From assembly GCA_015064685.1 (NCBI GenBank), contig SVRT01000002.1, positions 90,768-154,767 on the forward strand: a stretch of DNA of 64,000 nt, in the 5' to 3' direction. The notes beneath the pieces are model-generated. The model ran no database searches, was not told the DNA's origin, and saw only the letters and a list, made by a program, of their open reading frames with translations. This DNA comes from Oscillospiraceae bacterium. Its GTDB lineage: Bacteria > Bacillota > Clostridia > Oscillospirales > CAG-272. Below, one piece after another: positions 15,939-24,780 of the stretch (position 1 is its first letter; each line of letters begins with the position of its first letter). The position numbers and the translations under genes are program-made.

Positions 15939-17150
15939 TTATTTTTTTAAATGCTCAAAGTATCCCTTATATTCAATATGATAATCCGAGTCAGGGAAAA
16001 GGAACTGATGAAGCTCCACAAAGTAATCGTCCGTCATACTTGAAATAAAGTCAACTACGATTTGATTCTTTTCGGTTTCAATGTAAGGCGAGATCCTTTT
16101 GTAAGGTGTTTTTTCAACGAAAGCAATGTGCTCGGAATATATCGGTGAATCCTCGTTACCTTTTTCCAGATCATACATACAACGCTCATATATATCAGCC
16201 ATCATAGGCTTGATAGTTACGTCAAGCCTTGCAGAGGATACTGTCTTGTTATATATCTTTTCATAATTGTCGCGCTTTGACTGACGCAATGCTTCAAAGT
16301 GCTTCTTGTCCATTTTAATGGATCTTTGTCCGTAGCTGTTTTCAATAATATTGACCACAAGATTGTTAATTATCTCTGAATTGATCGATCCGATCTCCTC
16401 GTTGAAGAAATCCTTCTCGTTGACGTTCCTCGTTCTTATCGCATCCTGTCTGTCTTTTCCGAGATAAGCAATAATATCCGAAATGCGAACGACTGCCCCC
16501 TCAAGTGTGCAGGGGAGAAGCGCATTTGCTGTTTTTGTGTCCCATAGACATTCCTCCATAAGCTTGTCAAACTCTTCGAACGTCGGAACTGGAACGGGTA
16601 TATATTCTTGAAGCTCAAGCTCTCCGTTGTGACTTGCTATATCGTGAAGCGTCTGAAGGCTTATATTATGCGGAAAGAGCTTGTCAAAGACACGTACGGA
16701 CTGAATGTTATGATAAAAATGCTTTCCGCAGTGAGCAACGAACAACTCATTGAGATATTTTTCGCCTGTGTGAGCAAACGGTGGATGCCCCATATCGTGA
16801 CCGAGAGCAATCGCTTCAATAAGATCGGTATTTAAGTGAAGAGCGCAACCGATAGTGCGTGCTATTCTTGAAACGAGCTGTACATGAAGACTTCTTCGTG
16901 TCAAGTCATCATTTTTATATAAAGAATAAACCTGGGTCTTATCTGAATATCGGTTGAAATACGGGCTGTGCATTATTTTGTCGATATCATGCACGAACGG
17001 TTGACGCCAAATGGTTGATGTGTCTTTTGCAACCTTGTAGCGTCTTGTGACACAAGCGTTGTCGAAGCCAACCTTTAAGTAAGTTCCGTTTTCGCTTTCG
17101 TATTCCATTTTTTTTGTAAGTTCGGGGGATACTACCTCGAATTTAGGCAT
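15939..17150 (-). CDS. Deoxyguanosinetriphosphate triphosphohydrolase-like HD protein
   Basis: This 403-aa protein belongs to the Dgt/SAMHD1-like HD-domain family, which hydrolyses dNTPs to deoxynucleosides and triphosphate. The family marks are RYSDKTQVYSL, SLHVQLVSRIAR (first metal His), LGHDMGHPPFAHTGE (HD motif) and RISDIIAYLGKDRQD (last Asp). Length is within the family range. An AGAGGTAG site precedes the ATG. It is the first gene of the dgt-nrnA-nrnA-surE operon, with a good promoter at 17191-17219. Whether it is specific for dGTP cannot be judged; many Firmicutes homologues act on several dNTPs. Confidence 0.9.
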   Translation of the reverse strand: MPKFEVVSPELTKKMEYESENGTYLKVGFDNACVTRRYKVAKDTSTIWRQPFVHDIDKIMHSPYFNRYSDKTQVYSLYKNDDLTRRSLHVQLVSRIARTIGCALHLNTDLIEAIALGHDMGHPPFAHTGEKYLNELFVAHCGKHFYHNIQSVRVFDKLFPHNISLQTLHDIASHNGELELQEYIPVPVPTFEEFDKLMEECLWDTKTANALLPCTLEGAVVRISDIIAYLGKDRQDAIRTRNVNEKDFFNEEIGSINSEIINNLVVNIIENSYGQRSIKMDKKHFEALRQSKRDNYEKIYNKTVSSARLDVTIKPMMADIYERCMYDLEKGNEDSPIYSEHIAFVEKTPYKRISPYIETEKNQIVVDFISSMTDDYFVELHQFLFPDSDYHIEYKGYFEHLKK

Positions 17151-17190
17151 ATACTACCTCTCATAATTCTATATTTGTACACTATTCTTT

Positions 17191-17219
17191 ATTATACAAC
17201 AGTATTTGTTTTTTTTCAA
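17191..17219 (-). promoter_or_regulatory. Promoter for the dgt-nrnA-nrnA-surE operon
   Basis: On the minus strand TTGAAA (17214-17219) and TATAAT (17191-17196) are 17 bases apart, about 40 bases before the dgt start. Confidence 0.75.
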
Positions 17220-17245
17220 GTATAAAATTATAACAATTTATAAAT

Positions 17246-17274
17246 AACGGACGAAACAATTGGCTTCGTCCGTT
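17246..17274 (-). terminator. Probable terminator after the 5'-nucleotidase gene
   Basis: AACGGACGAAG and its complement (one position apart in pairing) form a stem of about 10 base pairs just past the stop codon. The following sequence (ATTTATAAATT) is only weakly T-rich, so termination may be partial. Confidence 0.5.
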
Positions 17275-17280
17275 GTAGGT

Positions 17281-19029
17281 TTACTTCCATCCACCGTTTT
17301 TGATAAATTCAGCAAGCAGGTCTCTTGCATACACACCATCGTCGAATCTTACGATCTCTGTCAGGCGATTGGAAGAATATGTAGAGGTATAAGTGTCAGT
17401 TATCAAATAATAAGTGGCATTGGGATCTATGCTGTTTTTGATGCTTTCGCCGTATTCACCGCAGTAAATGTAGTAATTTGAGTTCGATGTCTCTAAAAAC
17501 TTCTTATTAAGATCAGAGCCCTTTATCGAACAGAGAACAAGCTGATTATCGAAGGGAAGAAGCGACTGAAGATCGGAATATTTCACCTGTCCTGCATCAA
17601 GATCGTACGGACTTCTGGTGGATATGAATCCGCCTCCGAGAACGATATCATACTGATCTCCGAAAAGCTCAATACCTCTTTGGTAGTAAAGCTGAGCTAC
17701 AGTAGCCTTGATTTGAGACGAGTATTTTGCAGACGAGATCGTTCCGAGTACTTCATCCCCCTTTGCTATCTGGTCTTTATATTTCTCAAGAAGCTGATCG
17801 CGCAACGGATCTCCATCAAAGCTTGAATAACGTGAGGACTCAACGAATTCTGCTACACCGACAAAGGAGGTGAAGGTTACGGAGTTTATAGCGATCTCGA
17901 CGTGTGAAATACCCTTGTTTTCGCCTCCGTTCTGAAGATGGTAAACACCGTATTCATCTATAAGCACATATCTTTGATGTGTATGTCCCTCAAAAACGAG
18001 ATCAACGTATCCGTTTGAAAGCTCTGTATCGTAGTAGCTTGCAAGCTGCGCGCTACTCACTCTCGTGGGTGAATATTTGTTTTGTCCAAATCCGTCGTGA
18101 ATTGAATATACAATAAAATCAACACCTATAGAACGTAATCTTTCTGATTCGGCTTTAACAAGAGCAGTAAGATCATTTCCGACCTTGAAATAAACGGCGC
18201 TTGATTTATCGGCTGAAATTGAGGAATAGCAATCGCCAATTGCGCCAATTATTCCGACCTGGATTCCGTTACACTCAACGATTACAGATGCCTCGCAGTA
18301 ATCTACTCTTTGGTTTGTCTCACGGTCGTAGATATTAATAGCGAGAAGAGGGAATTCTGCAAGCTCGCAGTTGTCCTCAATGATCTCCTCACCCCAATCG
18401 TACTCGTGGTTGCCAAGAGTCATTGAAACAAAATCAAGCTCGTTCATCCACTCTGTGATAATAAATCCGTTTGTCAGATTTGATTCGGAGCTACCTTGCC
18501 ACATATCTCCGCTTGAAAGGAATACGGAGTTATCATCTGTATTCAGTGTGCTCTTTAAATAGGCAGTAAGCTCGTCAACACCGGAGTTTGAATCAGTGTC
18601 CTTGAATTTACCGTGAAGGTCGTTCAATGCATAGAAATCAATACTGATAATTAGGGAAACGTTACATACATCACATTCACCGTCGTCGTTTTGATCTGTG
18701 TGTTTATCACAGATGTCACTTGTATCGGTTTCTTCTTCAGTTGTTGTACCGTCATTTTTATCAGTATTGTCTTCTGAATCAAGTTCAGTTGTTTCTTTAG
18801 TTATAGAATCAGAATCTGAGCTTTCGATTTCAGGTGCGGTTTCTTCTACCGCAGGGCTATCGGAAGTTTTTTCCGATTCAATGTCCTGTTCGGTAGATAT
18901 GTAATCTTGTGTTTCTTGTTGCGTTGCATCGGTTTCTTTTTCTGCGTTTGTTAAATCACATCCGCAAAAGAGAGATATCAAGAGTAAAAGTGAAAGAGCG
19001 AATGATAATAATTTTACATTATATTTCAC
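17281..19029 (-). CDS. Surface lipoprotein 5'-nucleotidase / metallophosphoesterase (UshA-like)
   Basis: This 582-aa protein has a lipoprotein signal (LFCGC) and an acidic Ser/Thr linker of about 90 residues. A short Cys/Asp motif, HTDQNDDGECDVC, then leads into a calcineurin-like phosphoesterase domain. Metal ligands are visible in ALNDLHGKF, SSGDMWQGS, GNHEYDWG and GHTHQRY. The C-terminal 5'-nucleotidase substrate domain starts near GDEVLGTIS (about residue 425). It should release nucleosides and phosphate from nucleotides outside the cell. It is the last gene of the pepT-tdk-traX-nucleotidase operon, 16 bases after the TraX gene. Together with thymidine kinase this suggests nucleoside scavenging. 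Confidence 0.9.
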   Translation of the reverse strand: MKYNVKLLSFALSLLLLISLFCGCDLTNAEKETDATQQETQDYISTEQDIESEKTSDSPAVEETAPEIESSDSDSITKETTELDSEDNTDKNDGTTTEEETDTSDICDKHTDQNDDGECDVCNVSLIISIDFYALNDLHGKFKDTDSNSGVDELTAYLKSTLNTDDNSVFLSSGDMWQGSSESNLTNGFIITEWMNELDFVSMTLGNHEYDWGEEIIEDNCELAEFPLLAINIYDRETNQRVDYCEASVIVECNGIQVGIIGAIGDCYSSISADKSSAVYFKVGNDLTALVKAESERLRSIGVDFIVYSIHDGFGQNKYSPTRVSSAQLASYYDTELSNGYVDLVFEGHTHQRYVLIDEYGVYHLQNGGENKGISHVEIAINSVTFTSFVGVAEFVESSRYSSFDGDPLRDQLLEKYKDQIAKGDEVLGTISSAKYSSQIKATVAQLYYQRGIELFGDQYDIVLGGGFISTRSPYDLDAGQVKYSDLQSLLPFDNQLVLCSIKGSDLNKKFLETSNSNYYIYCGEYGESIKNSIDPNATYYLITDTYTSTYSSNRLTEIVRFDDGVYARDLLAEFIKNGGWK

Positions 19030-19045
19030 AAATTCATTCCTCCTA

Positions 19046-19810
19046 TCAAAGATAGTTTATCAATAAAGCAATCCCCTCAATAATTACAAGATGTACGGGA
19101 TAAAAGAAGTAGAAGGCATACTTTAGCTTTTTGTTGCCTACCTTGCCATTATAAAAAAGAACAAAGAGTACAGATATGAGACAGAAAAACTGTATGCCCG
19201 TCATTCTGCCCCAAATGCACAGCGGGATCAAGCCCAAGGTGAAGGAGATTATTCTGAGCCAATGAGTGTCCAAATGTTTTAGCGTGTCACTAACCGGTAT
19301 ATTCTTAAAATCGAAGAGAGATGTGAATACAGGAACGAGCATTCCGCAGAAGCCGTACTCAAAATGAACGATCTCGAAAACAAAATACCCGCAAGCAAGT
19401 GCTATGAGGAAGATCAGAACAGCCCCAACTTTATTAATAAGTGATTCAGAGCAGAACAGCTGCTTTTTACTCCATTCAAGCAGGTAAATGTAAAGCACAG
19501 AAACGGAAAAAGTCATAAAAATATTTCCGTATATCTGACCGCCATAGAAGAAGTAGAAAATACCAAACAAAGCACCGATAGTAAAAAGCGTCAAAAAACG
19601 CTTCACTTTGTTTTTTGTATATCTGCATCCCTCTGCAATAAAGAACGCAAAAAGCGGAAAGGCAAGTCTACCAATTATTCTGAATGGCAAGTAGTCATTA
19701 AGAAGCTCAAGTCCTATGTGGTCTATTGCCATTAGAACACAAGCAATGATCTTTAAGGTAGAGCCGCTCAAAAATCCAATTTTATTATAGCTGTTTTCAA
19801 TATGCATCAT
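19046..19810 (-). CDS. TraX family integral membrane protein
   Basis: This 254-aa protein belongs to the TraX family (PF05857), recognised from the N-terminus GSTLKIIACVLMAIDHIG followed by RIIGRLAFPLFAFFIAEG. I see about eight hydrophobic segments along the whole length. F-plasmid TraX acetylates pilin, but chromosomal homologues in Firmicutes have no firm role and are probably membrane acyltransferase-like. Its ATG overlaps the tdk stop codon, so translation is coupled. Confidence 0.85.
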   Translation of the reverse strand: MMHIENSYNKIGFLSGSTLKIIACVLMAIDHIGLELLNDYLPFRIIGRLAFPLFAFFIAEGCRYTKNKVKRFLTLFTIGALFGIFYFFYGGQIYGNIFMTFSVSVLYIYLLEWSKKQLFCSESLINKVGAVLIFLIALACGYFVFEIVHFEYGFCGMLVPVFTSLFDFKNIPVSDTLKHLDTHWLRIISFTLGLIPLCIWGRMTGIQFFCLISVLFVLFYNGKVGNKKLKYAFYFFYPVHLVIIEGIALLINYL

Positions 19811-20376
19811 TTATGCGTTGCTTTTTTCCAGCAGCTGTGGCACATTGCAACGTATGAGTCATTACCGCCTATAAGTATCTGACCGCCGCTTGTAACAACG
19901 TTGCCCTCTCCGTCAATTCTTGCGTTTACGATCGCCTTACTTCCGCAAGAACAAATCGTTTTGATCTCGTTTATTGAATCGGCAATTTCAAAAAGACGTC
20001 TGCTACCCTCAAAAAGGTTAGTCAAGAAGTCTGTTCTCAGTCCAAAGCAGAGAACGGGAATGTCAAGCTCATCAACGATTCTTCTAAGCTGATCTATTTG
20101 TTTAGCGGTGAAGAACTGACATTCGTCAGCAATAACTGCGTGATAACCATCAAGCTTATTAAATTCAGCGTAAAGATCTGTTTCGGGCTTAGCAATATAA
20201 GCGTGTTCGGAAAGACCTATTCTTGAACGAACTATATCAGCACCGTCTCTGTCGTCAAGCGAGGGCTTGATAAGCCATACTCGCATGCCTCTTTCTTCAT
20301 AGTTAAACTTAGTTATAAGTGCATTCGCTGTCTTGGATGAGCCCATTGCTCCGTATTTGAAATACAACTTTGCCAT
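19807..20376 (-). CDS. tdk: Thymidine kinase
   Basis: This 189-aa enzyme phosphorylates thymidine to dTMP for DNA precursor salvage. It is the bacterial type II form, with P-loop GAMGSSKT, the DECQFF catalytic loop, LDIPVLCFGLRTDF and a structural zinc site (CSCGSKA near residue 140 and CHSCWKK at the end). The start is the ATG at 20376 with GAGGAG six bases upstream; the ORF-track start at 20391 is a TTG inside that ribosome site. It lies immediately after pepT. Confidence 0.95.
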   Translation of the reverse strand: MAKLYFKYGAMGSSKTANALITKFNYEERGMRVWLIKPSLDDRDGADIVRSRIGLSEHAYIAKPETDLYAEFNKLDGYHAVIADECQFFTAKQIDQLRRIVDELDIPVLCFGLRTDFLTNLFEGSRRLFEIADSINEIKTICSCGSKAIVNARIDGEGNVVTSGGQILIGGNDSYVAMCHSCWKKATHK

Positions 20377-20377
20377 C

Positions 20378-21601
20378 TTAATTCTCCTCAATCGCAGTAT
20401 TCAAAATAAGTCTTTCAACGATATCAACGACTTTGTTCAAGGATTCAACCGAAAGGAACTCAAATCTTGAGTGGAAGTTTTCGCCGCCTGTGCAAATGTT
20501 GGGACAGGGAAGACCCATAAATGAAAGTCTTGCTCCGTCTGTTCCTCCTCGAATAGGGCAAACAACGGGAGTTACCCCAACCTCAAGCATCGCTTTTTTG
20601 GCACGGTCTACTGTATACATATGATCGTCAATGATCTCTTTCATGTTGTAATAAGAGTCCCTGACTGTTGCAATGCAGGTTTCAGCACCGTATTTTTCAT
20701 TTATCGCGTTCGCACAATCTGTAAACAGTCTCTTTTTTTCGATAAACTTTTCCTTATCATGATCGCGAATGATATAAATAAGCTCGGCGTTTTCGCAGTC
20801 GCCATTCATATCGCAAAGATGGAAAAATCCTTCGTAACCCTCTGTTTTAGCTGGGATCTGATCGGGCGGGAGCATTGAATTGAATTCCATTGCAACAAGC
20901 TGTGCATTTTTCATTTTATCCTTTGCGGAACCGGGATGAATTGAAATACCGTTGAATACTGCCTTAGCTGCAGCAGCATTAAAATTCTCATATTCAAGCT
21001 CGCCAAGCGCGCCGCCGTCAACCGTATATGCGTAATCTGCTGCGAATTTCTGAACGTCGAAGTGATCCGCGCCTCGACCGATCTCCTCATCGGGAGTGAA
21101 GCATATCTTAATGCAGCCGTGAGGAGCGTTGCTTTTAATAATGCGTTCTACCGCGGAAACAATTGCGCACACACCGGCTTTATCGTCTGCGCCGAGAAGC
21201 GTTGTTCCGTCGGTAACTATAAGATGATCTCCAACGTAGTTTTTCAAGTTGGGATAATCGTTTTCGGTAAGGTATATTTCTTTTTCGCTGTTGAGACAGA
21301 CGTCTCCGCCCTTGTACTCAACGATCTTCGCATTTATGGGATAGTCCGCGCATGCGTCCGAGGTGTCTACGTGAGCGATAAGGCCCAATGTTACCTTTAC
21401 CTTGTCGGTGTTTGCGGGAAGAGTTGTGTAAAGATAGCCTTTTTGGTCGAGTTCTACGTCGGAAAGACCGAGCGAGATAAGCTCGTCGGCAAGATAACGG
21501 CTAAGGACAAGCTGCTTATCAGAGCTTGGAACCGTGTCCGATCCTTCGTCAGACATGGTGGGGAAAGAAACGTATTTTAAAAATCTGTTTGTGATATCCA
21601 T
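20378..21601 (-). CDS. pepT: Peptidase T (tripeptide aminopeptidase)
   Basis: This 407-aa cytoplasmic M20 metallopeptidase removes the N-terminal residue from tripeptides. Zinc-site motifs in order are LIAHVDTSDACADYP (His, Asp), LLGADDKAG (bridging Asp), FTPDEEIGRG (catalytic Glu and ligand) and TGGENFHSRFEF (last His). The PIRGGTDGARLSFMG segment is typical of PepT. Length is normal. It is the first gene of the operon, with a promoter at 21637-21665 that is divergent from the glpK promoter. Confidence 0.95.
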   Translation of the reverse strand: MDITNRFLKYVSFPTMSDEGSDTVPSSDKQLVLSRYLADELISLGLSDVELDQKGYLYTTLPANTDKVKVTLGLIAHVDTSDACADYPINAKIVEYKGGDVCLNSEKEIYLTENDYPNLKNYVGDHLIVTDGTTLLGADDKAGVCAIVSAVERIIKSNAPHGCIKICFTPDEEIGRGADHFDVQKFAADYAYTVDGGALGELEYENFNAAAAKAVFNGISIHPGSAKDKMKNAQLVAMEFNSMLPPDQIPAKTEGYEGFFHLCDMNGDCENAELIYIIRDHDKEKFIEKKRLFTDCANAINEKYGAETCIATVRDSYYNMKEIIDDHMYTVDRAKKAMLEVGVTPVVCPIRGGTDGARLSFMGLPCPNICTGGENFHSRFEFLSVESLNKVVDIVERLILNTAIEEN

Positions 21602-21636
21602 AATATCCCTCGTTTCGACAATTTCATATTTATTAC

Positions 21637-21665
21637 ATTATATCATAGTTTGAATCTTTCTACAA
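21637..21665 (-). promoter_or_regulatory. Promoter for the pepT-tdk-traX-nucleotidase operon
   Basis: On the minus strand TTGTAG (21660-21665) and TATAAT (21637-21642) are 17 bases apart, about 35 bases before pepT. Confidence 0.65.
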
Positions 21666-21694
21666 GCATTAAATCAGGATTATTTGAAAAAAAT

Positions 21695-21723
21695 TTGACA
21701 GGTGATGAATAAAGTGATATAAT
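21695..21723 (+). promoter_or_regulatory. Consensus promoter for glpK
   Basis: A perfect TTGACA (21695-21700) and perfect TATAAT (21718-21723) are separated by 17 bases, 37 bases before the glpK start. No operator-like repeat was noticed. Confidence 0.9.
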
Positions 21724-21760
21724 TGAATTGTAAATCAAAAAGTAAAGGATCTATCTGACA

Positions 21761-23275
21761 ATGAAAAAATACATTCTTGCCCTTGATGAGGGAACAACAA
21801 GCGCACGCGCGATACTTTTTGACCGTGAATCAAATATTATTTCCGTTGCACAGCACGAATTTCCTCAGTATTATCCGTATCCCGGATGGGTTGAGCAGGA
21901 GCCGATGGAGATTTATGCAAATCAGTATGCGGCACTTACAGAGTGTATCGCGAAAAGCGGAATCGATCCCGAGGAGATTGCGGCGGTCGGTATAACCAAT
22001 CAGCGCGAGACTGTCATTGCATGGAATAAAAACACGGGTAAACCTATTTGCCGTGCTATTGTCTGGCAATGCAGAAGAACTGCCGATATTTGCGATAAGT
22101 TAACAGATGACGGTCACGGCGACTATATAAGAAAAACAACGGGACTCAGAATCGATCCGTATTTCAGTGGAACAAAGATCAAATGGATACTTGATAACGT
22201 GTGTGGCGCTAAAGAAATGGCAAGCAACGGTGAACTTTTGGTAGGTACAGTTGACACTTGGCTTACATGGAAGTTGACAGAAGGAAAGGTTTTCGTCACA
22301 GACGTCACAAATGCGTCCAGGACCATGCTTTGCAACATACATACCGGTCAATGGGACGAAAGAATGCTCGAAATACTTGATATCCCGAGATCGATATTAC
22401 CTGATATTAAAAGCAGTAGCGAAATATACGGATATTTTGAGTGTATGGGATCAAAGCTGCCGATCGCAGGAATGGCAGGAGACCAGCAGGCAGCACTCTT
22501 CGGACAATGCTGCTTTGAATCAGGAGAGGCAAAGAATACCTACGGAACGGGATGCTTCCTCTTGGCACACACAGGAACCAAAGCAGTAGAAAGCCAGAAT
22601 GGACTCTTGACTACGGTTGCCGCGACAGAAAAGGGAAAGATGTTGGAGTATGCGCTTGAAGGTAGCGTTTTCGTTGGCGGGGCAATTGTCAGATGGCTTC
22701 GAGATGAGCTTAAATTTATCAGAAAATCGTCAGAAAGTGAGAAATATGCCCTTGAGGTTGAAAACAATGGCGGAGTTTATCTTGTCCCGGCGTTTTCCGG
22801 ACTTGGTGCTCCATTCTGGGATATGCGCGCTTCGGGAACTATCGTAGGTCTTACAGCCGGATCAAATAAAAACCATATTATTCGCGCCGCTTTAGAATCG
22901 ATAGCATATCAGTCAGAGGACGTTATCTCTGCTATGAATGAAGATATTAAGCTATTTAAAGCCGATACCACTGAAATTATTTCAAGTCTCAGAGTTGACG
23001 GAGGCGCATCTGCAAACGATCTTCTGATGCAAATGCAGAGTGATATTTCGGGTATTGAGGTCATCAGACCAACAAGTGCCGAGGCTACTGCCGCAGGCGC
23101 CGCCTATCTTGCGGGACTTGCAACAGGATTCTATAAAAGCCGCGATGAGCTTAAGGAATTAATGAGTATAAAAAACACCTTTATACCCACTATTACTGAA
23201 GAAGAAAGACTTCAAAGCATTACCAAATGGCATAAGGCTATCAAGGCGTGCCGCGCCTTTTCAGAGGAGGAATAA
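21761..23275 (+). CDS. glpK: Glycerol kinase
   Basis: This 504-aa FGGY-family enzyme converts glycerol to glycerol 3-phosphate. It begins with the ATP-binding [13 protein letters not shown], followed by [16 protein letters not shown] and the substrate region [29 protein letters not shown] and [17 protein letters not shown] of the C-terminal lobe come later, all canonical. Length matches the family. The gene is driven by a consensus promoter and is followed three bases later by a lipase-like gene, so glycerol may come from acylglycerols. No glycerol facilitator or glycerol-3-phosphate dehydrogenase gene is in the window. Confidence 0.97.
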   Translation: MKKYILALDEGTTSARAILFDRESNIISVAQHEFPQYYPYPGWVEQEPMEIYANQYAALTECIAKSGIDPEEIAAVGITNQRETVIAWNKNTGKPICRAIVWQCRRTADICDKLTDDGHGDYIRKTTGLRIDPYFSGTKIKWILDNVCGAKEMASNGELLVGTVDTWLTWKLTEGKVFVTDVTNASRTMLCNIHTGQWDERMLEILDIPRSILPDIKSSSEIYGYFECMGSKLPIAGMAGDQQAALFGQCCFESGEAKNTYGTGCFLLAHTGTKAVESQNGLLTTVAATEKGKMLEYALEGSVFVGGAIVRWLRDELKFIRKSSESEKYALEVENNGGVYLVPAFSGLGAPFWDMRASGTIVGLTAGSNKNHIIRAALESIAYQSEDVISAMNEDIKLFKADTTEIISSLRVDGGASANDLLMQMQSDISGIEVIRPTSAEATAAGAAYLAGLATGFYKSRDELKELMSIKNTFIPTITEEERLQSITKWHKAIKACRAFSEEE

Positions 23276-23277
23276 CA

Positions 23278-24204
23278 ATGAGTATTGAAATAATAAAGAA
23301 AAAAGTGCGCTCAAGCGACGGTATACATAATCTTGCAGGTGTTATCTATCTGCCGCAAGGTGAAATCAAGGGAATATATCACGTTGTACACGGAATGACC
23401 GAACATATCGGAAGATATGACAGATTTATGAGAGATATAGCCGATTTGGGATTTCTCTGCTTTGGATATGATAACCTTGGACACGGGTATACCGCAAAAG
23501 ATAAAAGTGAGCTTGGCTATATTGCCAAAAAGAATGGCTGGGATCTACTTGCCAAGGACGTTAAGGTTTATTCGGATGCAATAAGAGCAGACTACGGAAA
23601 GGATCTGCCGTACTATCTTATGGGACACAGTATGGGCTCATTTATCGTAAGACTTGCAGCTGAAAAATATGTGACACCCACAAAGCTTATTATTATGGGA
23701 ACAGGTGGACCTAATCCTGCTGCAGGTGCCGGACTTGCTGTTATAGAGACTATCAAGCTCTTCAAAGGCGATAGATATATTTCAAAGTTTGTTGACAAGC
23801 TCGCATTCGGCAGCTACAACAAAAAGTTTACCGATAACGATTCAAATAACAGCTCTTGGCTCACAACTGATATGTCAGTCAGAAAGCAATACTGGTCGGA
23901 TGATTTCTGCACTTTCAAATTTACCGTTAGTGCAATGGGTGATCTTATCCGTGTAATGAAATATTCTAACCGTAAAGCATGGTTTAAGAATATTTCATCA
24001 AACCTTCCTATTCTTCTCGTATCAGGCGAGGAAGATCCCGTAGGAAACTACGGAAAAGGAGTTATCTACGTAGGAGAAACATTAAAAAAGCACGGTAAAA
24101 ATGCCGCTTATATTTTATATAATGGTGCAAGACACGAAATACTCAATGATTTTACCTATGATCAGGTAAAAAATGATATTATTTCGTTTATTGAGGGAGA
24201 ATAA
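23278..24204 (+). CDS. Alpha/beta hydrolase, monoacylglycerol lipase / lysophospholipase-like
   Basis: This 308-aa cytoplasmic protein has the serine hydrolase fold. The oxyanion region is VVHGMTEHIGRYDRF, and FGYDNLGHGYTA is typical of monoacylglycerol lipases. The nucleophile Ser sits in LMGHSMGSF, the acid Asp in GEEDPVGNYG and the His in NGARHEILND. I use the ATG at 23278, seven bases after GAGGAGG; the ORF-track start at 23248 lies inside glpK. Its place three bases after glpK suggests that it frees glycerol from monoacylglycerol or lysophospholipid for phosphorylation; this is inference from context. Confidence 0.85.
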   Translation: MSIEIIKKKVRSSDGIHNLAGVIYLPQGEIKGIYHVVHGMTEHIGRYDRFMRDIADLGFLCFGYDNLGHGYTAKDKSELGYIAKKNGWDLLAKDVKVYSDAIRADYGKDLPYYLMGHSMGSFIVRLAAEKYVTPTKLIIMGTGGPNPAAGAGLAVIETIKLFKGDRYISKFVDKLAFGSYNKKFTDNDSNNSSWLTTDMSVRKQYWSDDFCTFKFTVSAMGDLIRVMKYSNRKAWFKNISSNLPILLVSGEEDPVGNYGKGVIYVGETLKKHGKNAAYILYNGARHEILNDFTYDQVKNDIISFIEGE

Positions 24205-24207
24205 AAA

Positions 24208-24735
24208 ATGAATCATAGCGAACTGATTAGAGTCCGTCAATCCTGCCGCGCATACGATCACGAAAAAGCAGTTGAAAAAGAAAAGCTTAATGCCATTCTT
24301 GAAGCAGGAAGGCTGGCGCCGTCTGCCTGCAACGGTCAACCGTATCACATAACCGTTTGTGAGGGTGAAACTGCTAAGAAGGTTGCCGAGTGTGTGACAG
24401 GACTGGGAATGAATAAATTTGCTAAGGATGCACCTATTCTCCTTGTTATTTCCGAAGAGGATTACGTTGCAAGCGCAGCTTTCGGAGCAAAGGTTAAGAA
24501 AAACGATTACAGATCAATTGACATAGGTATACTTGCAGCTTACCTTACAAGTGAAGCAGCAGACATAGGTCTTGGTACGTGTATACTCGGCTGGTTTGAC
24601 GATGAGAAAATAAGAGCAATTTGCTCACTTGATAAGCCCGTCAGACTTGTAATAACTCTTGGATATCCCAAAGCAGATGAAAAAATTCGCGAGAAGAAGC
24701 GTAAAAATATTGACGAATTGGTTACGTATAAGTGA
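24208..24735 (+). CDS. Nitroreductase family flavoprotein
   Basis: This 175-aa protein has the FMN-dependent nitroreductase fold: N-terminal RQSCRAYD (FMN phosphate contact), GRLAPSACNGQPYHI, DIGILAAYLTSEAADIGLGTCILGW and the closing LGYPKADEKIREKKRK. It resembles short clostridial members that probably work as dimers reducing quinones, nitro compounds or flavins. The start lies three bases after the hydrolase stop, so it is in the glpK operon. Substrate unknown. Confidence 0.9.
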   Translation: MNHSELIRVRQSCRAYDHEKAVEKEKLNAILEAGRLAPSACNGQPYHITVCEGETAKKVAECVTGLGMNKFAKDAPILLVISEEDYVASAAFGAKVKKNDYRSIDIGILAAYLTSEAADIGLGTCILGWFDDEKIRAICSLDKPVRLVITLGYPKADEKIREKKRKNIDELVTYK

Positions 24736-24738
24736 AAA

Positions 24739-24767
24739 AAAGGCTTTCCCTCCTCGGGAAAGCCTTT
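24739..24767. terminator. Bidirectional terminator between the nitroreductase and DUF4838 genes
   Basis: AAAGGCTTTCCC and GGGAAAGCCTTT form a perfect 12-base-pair stem around TCCTC, with A-rich and T-rich flanks serving both convergent genes. Confidence 0.85.
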
Positions 24768-24780
24768 AAAATTTTAAAAA

